A DNA stretch of 64,000 nucleotides. It comes from Pseudomonas sp. B28(2017). GTDB taxonomy: Bacteria > Pseudomonadota > Gammaproteobacteria > Pseudomonadales > Pseudomonadaceae. Below the pieces are notes generated by a model. That model did not search any database, had not been told where the DNA came from, and saw only the letters and a list, made by a program, of their open reading frames with translations. Location of the stretch: assembly GCF_002113025.1 (NCBI RefSeq), contig NZ_NEJH01000009.1, positions 1-64,000 of the forward strand. Direction: 5' to 3'. Below, one piece after another: positions 35,655-44,529 of the stretch; the first letter of the stretch is position 1, and the number at the start of each line of letters is the position of its first letter. The position numbers and the translations under genes were made by a program.

Positions 35655-36457
35655 CACTCCTCGTTACCCGCTGTGGTGAAGTACCCCGTCAGCGAGCGAC
35701 AGATCGACTGCGCGAGGTCCTCCTGGGTGGCGATGCCATAGGGTCGATCACGATCGAACTGCGCCGACCAGCGAATCCGCCCCTGCGCCACCTCCACCAG
35801 GCGCAATGACGCTCGCACCCGCGAAGGCTCGACCCGCACGCTGCCCTCCAGGCAATAGCTGCAACGCCCGCCACGCTTGAAGTCCGGTACCGGCTCGCTG
35901 TTGCGTGCCACCCGCATCAACACATGATTGGTCCCGGTCTGCGCCTGCTCGAACGACTCGAACAGTCGGCAGCTCAACTCCTCGCACAAGCCCCGGGTAA
36001 AGTCATCGCCATCGCGGGTGAGGCAGGTAAACGGCTGGATCTGGACCACAGGATGGCGAGTGCCGATACCCTTGGGCCGCAGCCGCTGATAGGTCAAGCG
36101 ATAACACCCGGGTGGAATGCTCAAGCGCACCGGATCCTGCTGGCCGTTGCCGGCATAATGCGCTGCGAGCTTGCGCCGCAAGCGCCCCACCTGCACTCGC
36201 ACCACCGGATCGTCGCCCGTGCAATACACCGCCGGGTCACGACGAAACACCGCGATGCCGATGGCGTGTTCGGTCAGCGGCGTATTACAAGCCTGAAGGT
36301 CGTGCTCGACCAGAAAGCGCAATAGACTGCCCATGCGCCTGGATTTGGCAAACAACGGGCTGGCCAGCAACAGCGCCAGCACCCGCTCGATTTCTTCCCG
36401 ATCGAGCGGCACAGAAACCCCTGCCGCAGCCGAATCGGCCATGCTTTTGATCGCCAT
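35654..36457 (-). CDS. Winged-helix regulator with TolB/adenylate-cyclase-like C-terminal domain
   Basis: 267 aa. The N-terminal half has a winged-helix (Trans_reg_C-like) reading: DPVVRVQVGRLRRKLAAHY as recognition helix and RLSIPPGCYRLTYQ as the wing. The C-terminal half has the FlgO/TolB-N-like pattern GLCEELSCRLFESF, YCLEGSVRVEPSRVRASLRL, then RIRWSAQFDRD and IATQEDLAQSI, as in CadC-like and cyclase-linked regulators. No membrane helix is seen, so it is cytosolic. The ATG at 36457 follows GGAGG. It is the best candidate to bind the GATAC repeats before the two unknown genes. Confidence 0.75.
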   Translation of the reverse strand: MAIKSMADSAAAGVSVPLDREEIERVLALLLASPLFAKSRRMGSLLRFLVEHDLQACNTPLTEHAIGIAVFRRDPAVYCTGDDPVVRVQVGRLRRKLAAHYAGNGQQDPVRLSIPPGCYRLTYQRLRPKGIGTRHPVVQIQPFTCLTRDGDDFTRGLCEELSCRLFESFEQAQTGTNHVLMRVARNSEPVPDFKRGGRCSYCLEGSVRVEPSRVRASLRLVEVAQGRIRWSAQFDRDRPYGIATQEDLAQSICRSLTGYFTTAGNEE

Positions 36458-36650
36458 CGCCCGCCTCCGTGCAGGTTGCCGACAGGAATGGATGTCGCAC
36501 TCCGTGATTACCCTTGCAGTGTGAGCAGGAATGGAGCTCGGGCACTGCAACGACCAAGCGTAGCATCCGTGTCGATATCGGCAGGCAATTGCGATGGTAG
36601 CAACCCGCCATCCGACGAACGTTCAATCTCAACGTTTGAAAAAGTTGCAT

Positions 36651-36688
36651 AAAAAAATCCGATCCCTGAACAGGCATCGGATTTTTTG
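36651..36688. terminator. Rho-independent terminator, bidirectional form
   Basis: AAAAAATCCGAT and ATCGGATTTTTT around a 12-base loop, 54 bp beyond the stop of the PuuR-like gene. It works on the minus strand as well as the plus strand. Confidence 0.8.
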
Positions 36689-36741
36689 TTCTACAGGATA
36701 AAAGCGGTTTCAACCAACCCGCTGATTACCCTTGCGCACCA

Positions 36742-37290
36742 TCAGAAGTTCGCCGGCGTGTTCGCACTGATAATCTCAGCCTCATCCGCCCCGATGTTGC
36801 GAAACCGATGCGGCAAGGTCGTCGGGAAGTAATAGCCATCCCCGGCATTCAGCACACTCACCTGCCCGTCCACGGTCAACTCCACAGTGCCACGGGTGAC
36901 AAGCCCACACTCCTCGCCTTCGGAATGCACGATCGGCTCTTCACCCGAACTGGCACCCGGCGCGTATTGCTCGCGCAGCAGGCGCATCTGCCGACTCGGC
37001 ACGGATGCGCCGATCAGCAACAGGCGCAGGCCATGGCGGCCAAGGTCAGGCTGTTCATTGGCGCGGAAGACGTACTGGTGTTCGCGTGGTGGCTGATCGA
37101 AGGTGAAGAAGTCGGCCAGGGACATGGGGATGCCCTCCAGCAACTTTTTCAGGGAGCTGACGGAAGGACTGACCCGATTCTGTTCGATCAGGGAGATGGT
37201 TGCATTGGTGACGCCGCTACGCCGGGCCAGCTCGCGCTGGGACAGTTTGTAGCTTTCGCGTACTAATTTGAGTCGTGAGCCCGTGTCCAT
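36742..37290 (-). CDS. XRE-cupin transcriptional regulator (PuuR-like)
   Basis: 182 aa. N-terminal helix-turn-helix (LKLVRESYKLSQRELARRSG; VTNATISLIEQNRVSPS) and a C-terminal cupin (HSEGEECGLVTRGTVELTVD; AGDGYYFPTTLPHRFRN). E. coli PuuR has the same two-domain plan and represses the putrescine-utilisation genes until putrescine binds. Here it sits next to PuuB-, PuuC-, PuuA- and PuuD-like genes, so the same role is likely. The ATG at 37290 starts the domain cleanly. Confidence 0.82.
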   Translation of the reverse strand: MDTGSRLKLVRESYKLSQRELARRSGVTNATISLIEQNRVSPSVSSLKKLLEGIPMSLADFFTFDQPPREHQYVFRANEQPDLGRHGLRLLLIGASVPSRQMRLLREQYAPGASSGEEPIVHSEGEECGLVTRGTVELTVDGQVSVLNAGDGYYFPTTLPHRFRNIGADEAEIISANTPANF

Positions 37291-37308
37291 GACAGCCTTA
37301 TGCGCCAA

Positions 37309-37340
37309 CCTGCAGGAGCGAGCAAGCTCGCTCCTGCAGG
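37309..37340. repeat. Perfect REP-like palindrome
   Basis: Two 15-bp arms (CCTGCAGGAGCGAGC and GCTCGCTCCTGCAGG) around AA, just upstream of the PuuR-like start codon. It could block or protect transcripts in either direction. Confidence 0.7.
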
Positions 37341-37491
37341 GATAATGGAGGGGTGGAGTGCAGGCGCGGATCACGCCGTTTTCCGCTCCCGGAAACGTGA
37401 AAGGCGGCTATTAAATCACGTTTATTCGTAATGCTCAGCAGGTTCGATAAACGGCTGGGAAAATAGCCATTTACAATGAAGTTGCACAATC

Positions 37492-37581
37492 TGTGGGAGC
37501 GAGCCTGCTCGCGAAAGCGGTGTGTCAGGCGCCATCTATTTTGACTGATATGACCTCTTCGCGAGCAGGCTCGCTCCCACA
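37492..37581. repeat. REP pair
   Basis: TGTGGGAGCGAGCCTGCTCG and CGAGCAGGCTCGCTCCCACA with a ~50-bp spacer, between the regulator and puuB-like genes. Confidence 0.9.
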
Positions 37582-37603
37582 AGTAGACTGCGGTGTGTCA
37601 GAT

Positions 37604-37640
37604 AAAAAACCGGCGGCACCTTTTTGGGGCAGCCGCCGGC
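37604..37640 (-). terminator. Rho-independent terminator after the PuuB-like gene
   Basis: On the minus strand GCCGGCGGC, a 14-base loop, GCCGCCGG, then a TTTTTT run. It ends the transcript of the gene at 37651. Confidence 0.8.
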
Positions 37641-37650
37641 GAGGTAAAGC

Positions 37651-38949
37651 CTAGATACCGAAACGGTCGCGCAGCGAGTAGTACACGGCACCGAGAGCGG
37701 TCAACGGTGCCGAGAAAGTGCGCCCGCCAATCATTGGCATGTGCGGCAGCGAGGCAAACGCGTCGAAACGCTCGGCGTCGCCACGGATCATTTCCGAGAT
37801 CAGTTTGCCGGCCAGGTGCGAGCAGGTGACGCCGTGGCCGCTGTAGCCCTGCATGTAGTAGGCGTTTTTCTCGATACGGCCGAATTGCGGCATGCGCGAC
37901 ATGGTCAGCAGGAAGTTGCCGGTCCAGCGGTAGTCGATCTTCACGTCCTTCAATTGCGGGAAGGTCTTGAGGATTTTCGGGCGGATCAGTTGATCGATGT
38001 CGTCCGGTTCACGAGCACCGTAGACCACGCCACCGCCGTACAGCAGGCGGTTGTCAGCGGTCAGGCGGTAGTAGTCGAGCAGGTAGTTGCAGTCTTCGAC
38101 GCAGTAGTTGTGCTTGATCAGGCTGCGGGCCTGTTTTTCCGACAACGGCTCGGTGACGACGATCTGCGAACCGCACGGCATGCTCTTGCTGGTCACGCGG
38201 TTGTCGAGCCCCTGTGGCAGGTAGGCGTTACCGGCGATCAACAGGTACTTGGCCCTCACCAGGCCTTTGGCGGTGCGCACGGTGATTGGCTCGCCGTAGT
38301 TGATTTCCACCGCCGCCGATTGCTCGTAGATCTTGCCGCCGAGGCCGATGATGGCCGAGGCTTCGCCGAGGGCCAGGTTCAGCGGGTGAATGTGGCCGCC
38401 CTGCATGTCCAGCAGACCGCCGACGTAGGCGTCGGAACCGATTTCGCGTTTGATGTCGGCTTCGCCGAGCAGTGTCAGGTTCTTGTTGCCGTAGCGTTCC
38501 CAGCTCTTCTTCTGCTCGGCCAGGCCCTTGAACTGCTTCTTGTTCATCGCCGCGAAGATGCCGCCGGGACGGTAATCGCACTGGATGTCGTAGTGCTGTA
38601 TGCGCTGACGAATGATGTCGGCGCCTTCGAAAATCATGCTGCCGAGGACTTCGGCGGTCTTGTCGCCGTAACGCTCTTCGATGACATCGACGTCTCGGCT
38701 GTAAGAGTTGACCAGTTGGCCGCCGTTGCGACCGCTGGCGCCGAAACCGACCTTGGCCGCTTCCAGCACGGTCACGCTGTAGCCCGCTTCAGCGAGGAAC
38801 AGCGCCGAGGACAGGCCGGTGTAGCCGGCGCCGATCACGCAGACGTCGCAGTCCACCGCCCCTTCCAGCACCGGGAAATCGCCGGTGAAGTTGCGGGTAG
38901 CGGCGTAGTAGCTGTTTACGTGCTTTTGTTTAACAGATTCTTGTTTCAT
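37651..38949 (-). CDS. puuB: Gamma-glutamylputrescine oxidase-like flavoprotein
   Basis: 432 aa DAO-fold enzyme. VCVIGAGYTGLSSALFLAE near residue 35 binds FAD; GFGASGRNGGQLVNSYSRD follows, and the C-terminal MQGYSGHGVTCSH is typical. PuuB oxidises gamma-glutamylputrescine to the aldehyde that PuuC then oxidises. It lies 52 bp behind the aldehyde dehydrogenase on the same strand. A paralogue is at 19281. Substrate is inferred from the linked PuuA, PuuC and PuuD genes. Confidence 0.85.
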   Translation of the reverse strand: MKQESVKQKHVNSYYAATRNFTGDFPVLEGAVDCDVCVIGAGYTGLSSALFLAEAGYSVTVLEAAKVGFGASGRNGGQLVNSYSRDVDVIEERYGDKTAEVLGSMIFEGADIIRQRIQHYDIQCDYRPGGIFAAMNKKQFKGLAEQKKSWERYGNKNLTLLGEADIKREIGSDAYVGGLLDMQGGHIHPLNLALGEASAIIGLGGKIYEQSAAVEINYGEPITVRTAKGLVRAKYLLIAGNAYLPQGLDNRVTSKSMPCGSQIVVTEPLSEKQARSLIKHNYCVEDCNYLLDYYRLTADNRLLYGGGVVYGAREPDDIDQLIRPKILKTFPQLKDVKIDYRWTGNFLLTMSRMPQFGRIEKNAYYMQGYSGHGVTCSHLAGKLISEMIRGDAERFDAFASLPHMPMIGGRTFSAPLTALGAVYYSLRDRFGI

Positions 38950-39001
38950 AGGTTTCTCCGATGGCCGCCGGCAACGTGCAGGCGACCGCCGTTCAAAGGT
39001 G

Positions 39002-40492
39002 TTAGAGCTTGATCCAGGTCGCCTTGAGTTCGGTGTATTTGTCGAACGCGTGCAGCGATTTGTCCCGACCGTTCCCCGATTGCTTGAACCCGCCGAACGG
39101 CGCGGTCATGTCACCGCCGTCATACTGGTTGACCCAGACGCTGCCGGCACGCAGGCCACGGGCGAAGGTGTGGGCCTTGCTCAGGTTGCTGGTCCATACG
39201 CCGGCGGCCAGGCCGAAGATGCTGTCATTGGCAATCGCCAGGGCTTCTTCAGCGGTGTCGAAGGTGATGACCGACAGCACCGGGCCGAAGATTTCTTCCC
39301 GGGCGATGGTCATGGCGTTACTTACGCCGTCGAAAATCGTCGGTTCCACGTACTGGCCACCGGTGTCTTCGAGGGTGCGGCTGCCACCGGCGATCAGTTG
39401 GGCGCCCTGCTGCTTGCCGACTTCGATGTAGCGCAGCACGTTGTCCAGTTGACGCTGGTCGACGACTGCGCCGACGGTGGTTGCAGGATCGAGCGCGTGC
39501 CCCGGCTTCCAGGCTTGCAGGGCTTCCACCAGCAATGGCATGAATTGCTCGCGAATCGAACGCTCCACCAGCAAGCGCGAACCAGCGGTGCAGACTTCAC
39601 CCTGGTTGAAGGCGATGCCACTGGCCGCAGCCTGTGCCGCCGCGCGCAGATCCGGTGCGTCGGCAAACACCACGTTCGGGCTCTTGCCCCCCGCTTCGGC
39701 CCAAACGCGCTTCATGTTGCTTTGCCCGGCGTAGATCATCAGCTGCTTGGCGATCGCCGTGGAGCCGGTGAAGGCCAGCACGTCGACGTCCATGTGCAAC
39801 GCCAGCGCCTTGCCGACGGTGTGGCCGTAGCCCGGCAGCACGTTGAACACGCCTTTCGGGATGCCCGCTTCCAGCGCCAGTTGCGCGATGCGGATCGCGG
39901 TCAGTGGCGATTTTTCCGAAGGCTTGAGGATGAACGAGTTGCCCATGGCCAGGGCCGGGGCGAATTTCCAGCTGGCCATGATCAATGGGAAGTTCCACGG
40001 CACGATGGCCGCGACCACACCGGCCGCTTCGCGCGTCACCAGACCAAGCTGATCCTGGGGTGTGGCGGCGACTTCGTCGTAGATCTTGTCGATGGCTTCG
40101 GCTGTCCAGCGGATCGCGTTGGCGGTCGCCGGAATGTCGATGCTCATGGAATCGCTGATCGGCTTGCCCATGTCGAGGGTTTCGAGCAGGGCCAGCTCTT
40201 CACGGTTTGCCAGTATCAGGTCGGCGAAACGGATCAGGACACGCTTGCGCTCGGCCGGAGCCAGGTTGGCCCAGACGCCGGATTCGAACGTGCGGCGCGC
40301 CACGGCGACCGCGGCATTGGCGTCAGCTTCGTCGGTGCTGGCGACGTTTGCCAGGAAACGACCGTCTACCGGGCTGATGCATTCGAACGTGGCGCCACTG
40401 GCGGCCGCGCAGTATTGGCCGTCAATGAATGCGCGACCTTCAATAGAGAGGGACTGGAAGCGTTGCTCCCAATCGCTGCGAGTGTTTGTCAT
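39002..40492 (-). CDS. puuC: Gamma-glutamyl-gamma-aminobutyraldehyde dehydrogenase-like
   Basis: 496 aa NAD(P)-dependent aldehyde dehydrogenase. Catalytic Glu in WAEAGGKSPN, catalytic Cys in NQGEVCTAGSR, and the cofactor loop FTGSTAIAKQL are intact; the N-terminal ISPVDGRFLANVASTDEADA is typical of the PuuC group. It oxidises the PuuB product to gamma-glutamyl-GABA in the cytosol. The ATG at 40492 was preferred over an earlier frame start. Confidence 0.87.
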   Translation of the reverse strand: MTNTRSDWEQRFQSLSIEGRAFIDGQYCAAASGATFECISPVDGRFLANVASTDEADANAAVAVARRTFESGVWANLAPAERKRVLIRFADLILANREELALLETLDMGKPISDSMSIDIPATANAIRWTAEAIDKIYDEVAATPQDQLGLVTREAAGVVAAIVPWNFPLIMASWKFAPALAMGNSFILKPSEKSPLTAIRIAQLALEAGIPKGVFNVLPGYGHTVGKALALHMDVDVLAFTGSTAIAKQLMIYAGQSNMKRVWAEAGGKSPNVVFADAPDLRAAAQAAASGIAFNQGEVCTAGSRLLVERSIREQFMPLLVEALQAWKPGHALDPATTVGAVVDQRQLDNVLRYIEVGKQQGAQLIAGGSRTLEDTGGQYVEPTIFDGVSNAMTIAREEIFGPVLSVITFDTAEEALAIANDSIFGLAAGVWTSNLSKAHTFARGLRAGSVWVNQYDGGDMTAPFGGFKQSGNGRDKSLHAFDKYTELKATWIKL

Positions 40493-40563
40493 GGTTGTGA
40501 CTCGACGCAGGGGAATAGGTAGTCGGACTGATCGGTCATTCAAGGATTTGAAAGACAGTTCCC

Positions 40564-40667
40564 TGTGGGAGCGAGCCTGCTCGCGAAAGCGGTGTGTCAG
40601 ACAACATCAATGCTGACTGAACCGCCGCCTTCGTCGGAACGCCGCCCGGAGCCGGCTCGCTCCCACA
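40564..40667. repeat. REP pair
   Basis: TGTGGGAGCGAGCCTGCTCG and GAGCCGGCTCGCTCCCACA ends, in the gap between the puuC-like and puuA-like genes. It may lower read-through or stabilise the upstream message. Confidence 0.85.
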
Positions 40668-40687
40668 GTTGATCGGTGTGATCCGTC

Positions 40688-42064
40688 TTAAACGGTATGC
40701 AGGTACCAGTTGTACTCAAGGTCGGAGATGGAGTTCTCGAACTCGGCCAGCTCGCTTTCCTTGCATGCCACGAACACGTCGATATATGTCGGGTCGATGT
40801 AGCGCGCCATGACTTCGCTGTCGTCCAGTTCGCGCAGGGCATCGCGCAGGTTGTTCGGCAGGCTCTGCTCGTTCTGCTCGTAGCTGTTGCCTTCCACCGG
40901 GGCGCCCGGTTCGATCTGGTTGGTCAGGCCGTGGTGCACGCCCGCCAATACCGAAGCCATCAGCAGGTACGGGTTGGCGTCGGCACCGGCTACACGGTGC
41001 TCGATGCGCACGGCGTCCTTTGAGCCGGTGGGTACACGGACAGCCACGGTGCGGTTGTCGATGCCCCAGCTCGGCGAGTTCGGCACGTAGAACTGCGCTC
41101 CGAAACGACGATACGAGTTGACGTTCGGGCAGAGGAACGCCATCTGCGCCGGCAGGGTCTCGAGCACACCGCCGATCGCGTGACGCAGTGCGGCGTTCTG
41201 CTCGGGATCCTCGCTGGCAAAGATGTTGTTGCCTTCTTTGTCGAGAACCGAAATGTGCACGTGCAGACCGTTACCTGCCTGGCCCGGATACGGCTTGGCC
41301 ATGAAGGTGGTGTCCATCTCGTGGTCGTAGGCGATGTTCTTCACCAGACGCTTGAGCAGGATCGCGTAGTCGCAGGCCTTGATCGGGTCGGCCACGTGGT
41401 GCAGGTTCACTTCGAATTGCGCCGGGGCGCTTTCCTTGACGATGGCGTCAGCCGGGATGCCCTGCTCTTTCGCGCCTTCCAGAATGTCCTGGAGGCAGTC
41501 GACGTATTCGTCGAGGTCGTCGATCAGGTACACCTGGGTCGACATCGGACGCTTGCCGGATACCGGAGAACGTGGCGATTGCGGACGACCGTTCACGTTG
41601 TCCTGGTCGATCAGGTAGAACTCCAGTTCGAACGCGGCGCAGATGGTCAGGCCCATGTCGTCGAACTTGCGCACGATATTGGCCAGCACTTCCCGCGGAT
41701 CGGCGAAGAATGGCTCGCCTTCGAGTTCGTGCATGGTCATCAGCAGTTGCGCAGTCGGGCGCTTCTGCCAGGGTTCGATACTCAGGGTGCCCGGGATTGG
41801 GTAGCAGATCCGGTCAGAGTCGCCGATGTCCAGACCCAAGCCGGTGCTTTCCACCGTGGAACCGTTGATGTCCAGAGCAAACAGAGACGCCGGCAGGTTG
41901 ATGCCTTTCTCGTAAACCTTATGAAGACTGGTGCGCTCGATGCGCTTGCCGCGCACCACACCGTTCATATCCGCAATCAGAAGGTCGACGTACAAAACCT
42001 CAGGATGTTTCTTAAGGAATGCGTTTGCTTCGTTGAGTTGAACGGCACGCAGAGGGACCGACAT
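40688..42064 (-). CDS. puuA: Glutamine-synthetase-like gamma-glutamylputrescine synthetase
   Basis: 458 aa, type I GS fold. The beta-grasp (EVLYVDLLIADMNGVVRGKR) and catalytic domain are present: AAFELEFYL, NGLHVHISV, YRRFGAQFYVPNSP and RIEHRVAGADANPYL line the ATP and substrate pockets. PuuA/SpuI enzymes join glutamate to putrescine with ATP, the first step of the gamma-glutamylated route. Its partners PuuC, PuuB (downstream) and PuuD (divergent) make this function likely over a true glutamine synthetase. Confidence 0.88.
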   Translation of the reverse strand: MSVPLRAVQLNEANAFLKKHPEVLYVDLLIADMNGVVRGKRIERTSLHKVYEKGINLPASLFALDINGSTVESTGLGLDIGDSDRICYPIPGTLSIEPWQKRPTAQLLMTMHELEGEPFFADPREVLANIVRKFDDMGLTICAAFELEFYLIDQDNVNGRPQSPRSPVSGKRPMSTQVYLIDDLDEYVDCLQDILEGAKEQGIPADAIVKESAPAQFEVNLHHVADPIKACDYAILLKRLVKNIAYDHEMDTTFMAKPYPGQAGNGLHVHISVLDKEGNNIFASEDPEQNAALRHAIGGVLETLPAQMAFLCPNVNSYRRFGAQFYVPNSPSWGIDNRTVAVRVPTGSKDAVRIEHRVAGADANPYLLMASVLAGVHHGLTNQIEPGAPVEGNSYEQNEQSLPNNLRDALRELDDSEVMARYIDPTYIDVFVACKESELAEFENSISDLEYNWYLHTV

Positions 42065-42275
42065 GATGCACCTATTTTTTACTGTTAATTATTATGTTCA
42101 CCGCTCTTTCACGAGCCCAGTCAATCCGAAAGGCAAAGTGAAGTCAATAGCGAACACTCAGCCATTCAACGTTTATTTTCGGGCCTTTCAGAACGCCGAC
42201 AGTGCCAGAAAAGCCCTCGAGCACGCATAAACCCTGAAGATCGGACGTGTGGCGTTTAGAATTTTTTACATGGGA

Positions 42276-42294
42276 GTTGTTAATTAAAATCAAC
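42276..42294. promoter_or_regulatory. Candidate operator between puuA-like and puuD-like genes
   Basis: GTTGTTAATTAAAATCAAC, an imperfect AT-rich inverted repeat (four outer base pairs match) in the 283-bp divergent promoter region, 53 bp before puuD. It might be the site of the PuuR-like protein; this rests on position and symmetry only. Confidence 0.3.
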
Positions 42295-42347
42295 GAGGCT
42301 AAGCTCCGGAAAAGCTCGTTCAAGTGTGAAACTTCGAGGTGATAAAA

Positions 42348-43109
42348 ATGGCATTCAAGCCATTGATCGGCGTTACTGCGTGCGTCAAACAGATTGGCCT
42401 GCACCCCTACCACATCAGCGGCGACAAGTACTTGCGTGCTGTCAGCGTTGCTGCGCTGGGGCTGCCCGTCGTCATTCCTTCCCTGGCTGAACTGACCGAA
42501 ATCGATGACCTGCTGCCGCAGCTCGACGGTCTGTTGCTGACCGGCTCGCCGTCGAACGTGGAACCCTTCCACTATCAAGGCCCCGACAGCGCCCCCGGTA
42601 CGGAGCACGATCCGCAACGGGACCGCACCACCCTGCCGCTGATCCGCGCAGCCATCGCTGCCGGCGTTCCGGTCCTCGGCATCTGCCGGGGTTTCCAGGA
42701 AATGAACGTGGCGTTTGGTGGCAGCCTGCATCAGAAAGTCCATGAACTCCCAGGCTTGCTTGATCACCGCGAAGCCAATCACCCGGATCTGGCCGTGCAA
42801 TACGCGCCGGCCCATGCGGTGAATGTGCAGCCCGGTGGCGTGTTCGAAGCGCTGGACCTGCCGGCGGTGTTCCAGGTCAACTCGATTCACAGCCAGGGCA
42901 TCGACCGCCTGGCGCCCGGCCTGCGCGCCGAAGCCGTCGCACCCGATGGCCTGATCGAGGCGGTGTCGGTGGAGAACAGCAAGGCCTTCGCCCTCGGCGT
43001 GCAATGGCACCCGGAATGGCAGGTCCTGAACAACCCTCCTTATTTGAGTATTTTCCAGGCGTTCGGCGAAGCCTGCCGGCAACGGGCGGTGCTGCGTCAC
43101 TCGCGCTGA
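42348..43109 (+). CDS. puuD: Gamma-glutamyl-gamma-aminobutyrate hydrolase
   Basis: 253 aa class I glutamine-amidotransferase-like hydrolase (peptidase C26). Nucleophile Cys in VLGICRGFQEMN; His and Glu in GVQWHPEWQ; oxyanion region LLLTGSPSNVEP. It frees GABA and glutamate, the last gamma-glutamyl step. The ATG at 42348 follows GAGGTG. Divergent from puuA. Confidence 0.9.
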   Translation: MAFKPLIGVTACVKQIGLHPYHISGDKYLRAVSVAALGLPVVIPSLAELTEIDDLLPQLDGLLLTGSPSNVEPFHYQGPDSAPGTEHDPQRDRTTLPLIRAAIAAGVPVLGICRGFQEMNVAFGGSLHQKVHELPGLLDHREANHPDLAVQYAPAHAVNVQPGGVFEALDLPAVFQVNSIHSQGIDRLAPGLRAEAVAPDGLIEAVSVENSKAFALGVQWHPEWQVLNNPPYLSIFQAFGEACRQRAVLRHSR

Positions 43110-43386
43110 CGTAAAAACACGAACAAACGATTTTCTGCCCCCGTGGGTCAGGCGGGCGTGCCTTTGCGCGTCCGTCACCCGCGACAACAACACACTGCAA
43201 TAACAACAAGTACGAAAGGCAGCCAGGATGGCGGCGCCGAATAAACCCGAGCGGTACGGGTGAGCTCGATCAGGTAAACGCTCCCACAGGGTCTGCGTTC
43301 TGACCGAAGTCTCCGATACGGGTTTGCAATCCACTATTAAGCCAGGCCGTGTTGGCCTGGCGACTGAAACCTGTTGGGAGTTTCAC
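43110..43386 (+). other. 277-bp leader region before the polyamine ABC genes
   Basis: Contains a perfect 8-bp hairpin (GCCAGGCC at 43341-43348, GGCCTGGC at 43354-43361) 26 bp before the ATPase start codon, and a possible 11-codon frame at 43228. Nothing else is recognised. The hairpin is not followed by a T run. Confidence 0.4.
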
Positions 43387-44529
43387 ATGGCAAACGCCTC
43401 CAGCATTTACAGGAAGGCAATTGAAGGTCACCAGGCACCGAAAAAGGTGTTGGTGAAAGTCGATCGCGTCACCAAGAAATTCGACGAAACCACCGCAGTG
43501 GACGATGTGTCCCTGGAAATCCACCAAGGTGAAATCTTCGCCCTGCTCGGCGGTTCCGGCTCCGGCAAATCGACCCTGCTGCGCATGCTCGCCGGTTTCG
43601 AGCGCCCGACCGAAGGGCGGATTCTGCTCGACGGTGTCGACATCACCGACATGCCGCCGTACGAACGACCGATCAACATGATGTTCCAGTCCTACGCGCT
43701 GTTCCCGCACATGACGGTCGCGCAGAACATTGCCTTCGGCCTCAAGCAGGACCGTTTGCCAGCGGACGAAATCGAAGCCCGCGTGCAGGAAATGCTGCGC
43801 CTGGTGCACATGACCCAGTACGCCAAGCGCAAGCCGCACCAACTGTCCGGCGGCCAGCGTCAGCGCGTGGCCCTGGCCCGTTCCCTGGCCAAGCGACCGA
43901 AGCTGCTGCTGCTCGACGAGCCAATGGGCGCCCTGGACAAGAAGCTGCGCTCGCAAATGCAGCTGGAGCTGGTGGAGATCATCGAGCGCGTGGGCGTGAC
44001 CTGCGTGATGGTGACCCACGACCAGGAAGAGGCCATGACCATGGCCCAGCGCATCGCGATCATGCACCTGGGCTGGATCGCCCAGATCGGCAGCCCGGTC
44101 GACATCTATGAAGCCCCCGTCAGCCGCATGGTCTGCGAATTCATCGGCAGCGTGAACGCCTTCGAAGGCACCGTGGTCGAAGACCTGGAAGGTCACGCGA
44201 TCATCCACAGCCCGGACCTGGAGCAGAAGATCTACGTCGGCCACGGCGTCAGCACGTCGGTGCAGGACAAATCGGTCACCTACGCGATCCGCCCGGAAAA
44301 ACTGCTGGTCAGCACCCTCAAGCCCGAGAACCGCTACAACTGGTCCAGCGGCAAGGTGCATGACATCGCCTACCTCGGCGGCCACTCGGTGTTCTACGTC
44401 GAGCTGCCTGGCGGCAAGATCGTCCAGTCGTTCATGGCCAACGCCGAACGCCGTGGCGCGCGTCCGACCTGGGACGATCAGGTCTACGTGTGGTGGGAAG
44501 ACGACAGCGGCGTGGTACTGCGCGCATGA
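43387..44529 (+). CDS. Polyamine ABC transporter ATP-binding protein (PotG/SpuF-like)
   Basis: 380 aa. Walker A GGSGSGKST, Q-loop MFQSYALFPHMTV, signature LSGGQRQRVALARSLAKRP, Walker B LLLLDEPMGALD and switch His in VTHDQEEAM are all intact; a C-terminal TOBE domain (VTYAIRPEKLLVS) follows. It powers uptake of putrescine or spermidine. The stop overlaps the next start as ATGA. A PuuD gene upstream and the substrate-binding protein downstream point to putrescine. Confidence 0.9.
   Translation: MANASSIYRKAIEGHQAPKKVLVKVDRVTKKFDETTAVDDVSLEIHQGEIFALLGGSGSGKSTLLRMLAGFERPTEGRILLDGVDITDMPPYERPINMMFQSYALFPHMTVAQNIAFGLKQDRLPADEIEARVQEMLRLVHMTQYAKRKPHQLSGGQRQRVALARSLAKRPKLLLLDEPMGALDKKLRSQMQLELVEIIERVGVTCVMVTHDQEEAMTMAQRIAIMHLGWIAQIGSPVDIYEAPVSRMVCEFIGSVNAFEGTVVEDLEGHAIIHSPDLEQKIYVGHGVSTSVQDKSVTYAIRPEKLLVSTLKPENRYNWSSGKVHDIAYLGGHSVFYVELPGGKIVQSFMANAERRGARPTWDDQVYVWWEDDSGVVLRA

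Noticed and set aside
39012..40522. 507-aa plus-strand open frame
   Set aside because: Antisense of the aldehyde dehydrogenase gene, whose catalytic residues are intact.
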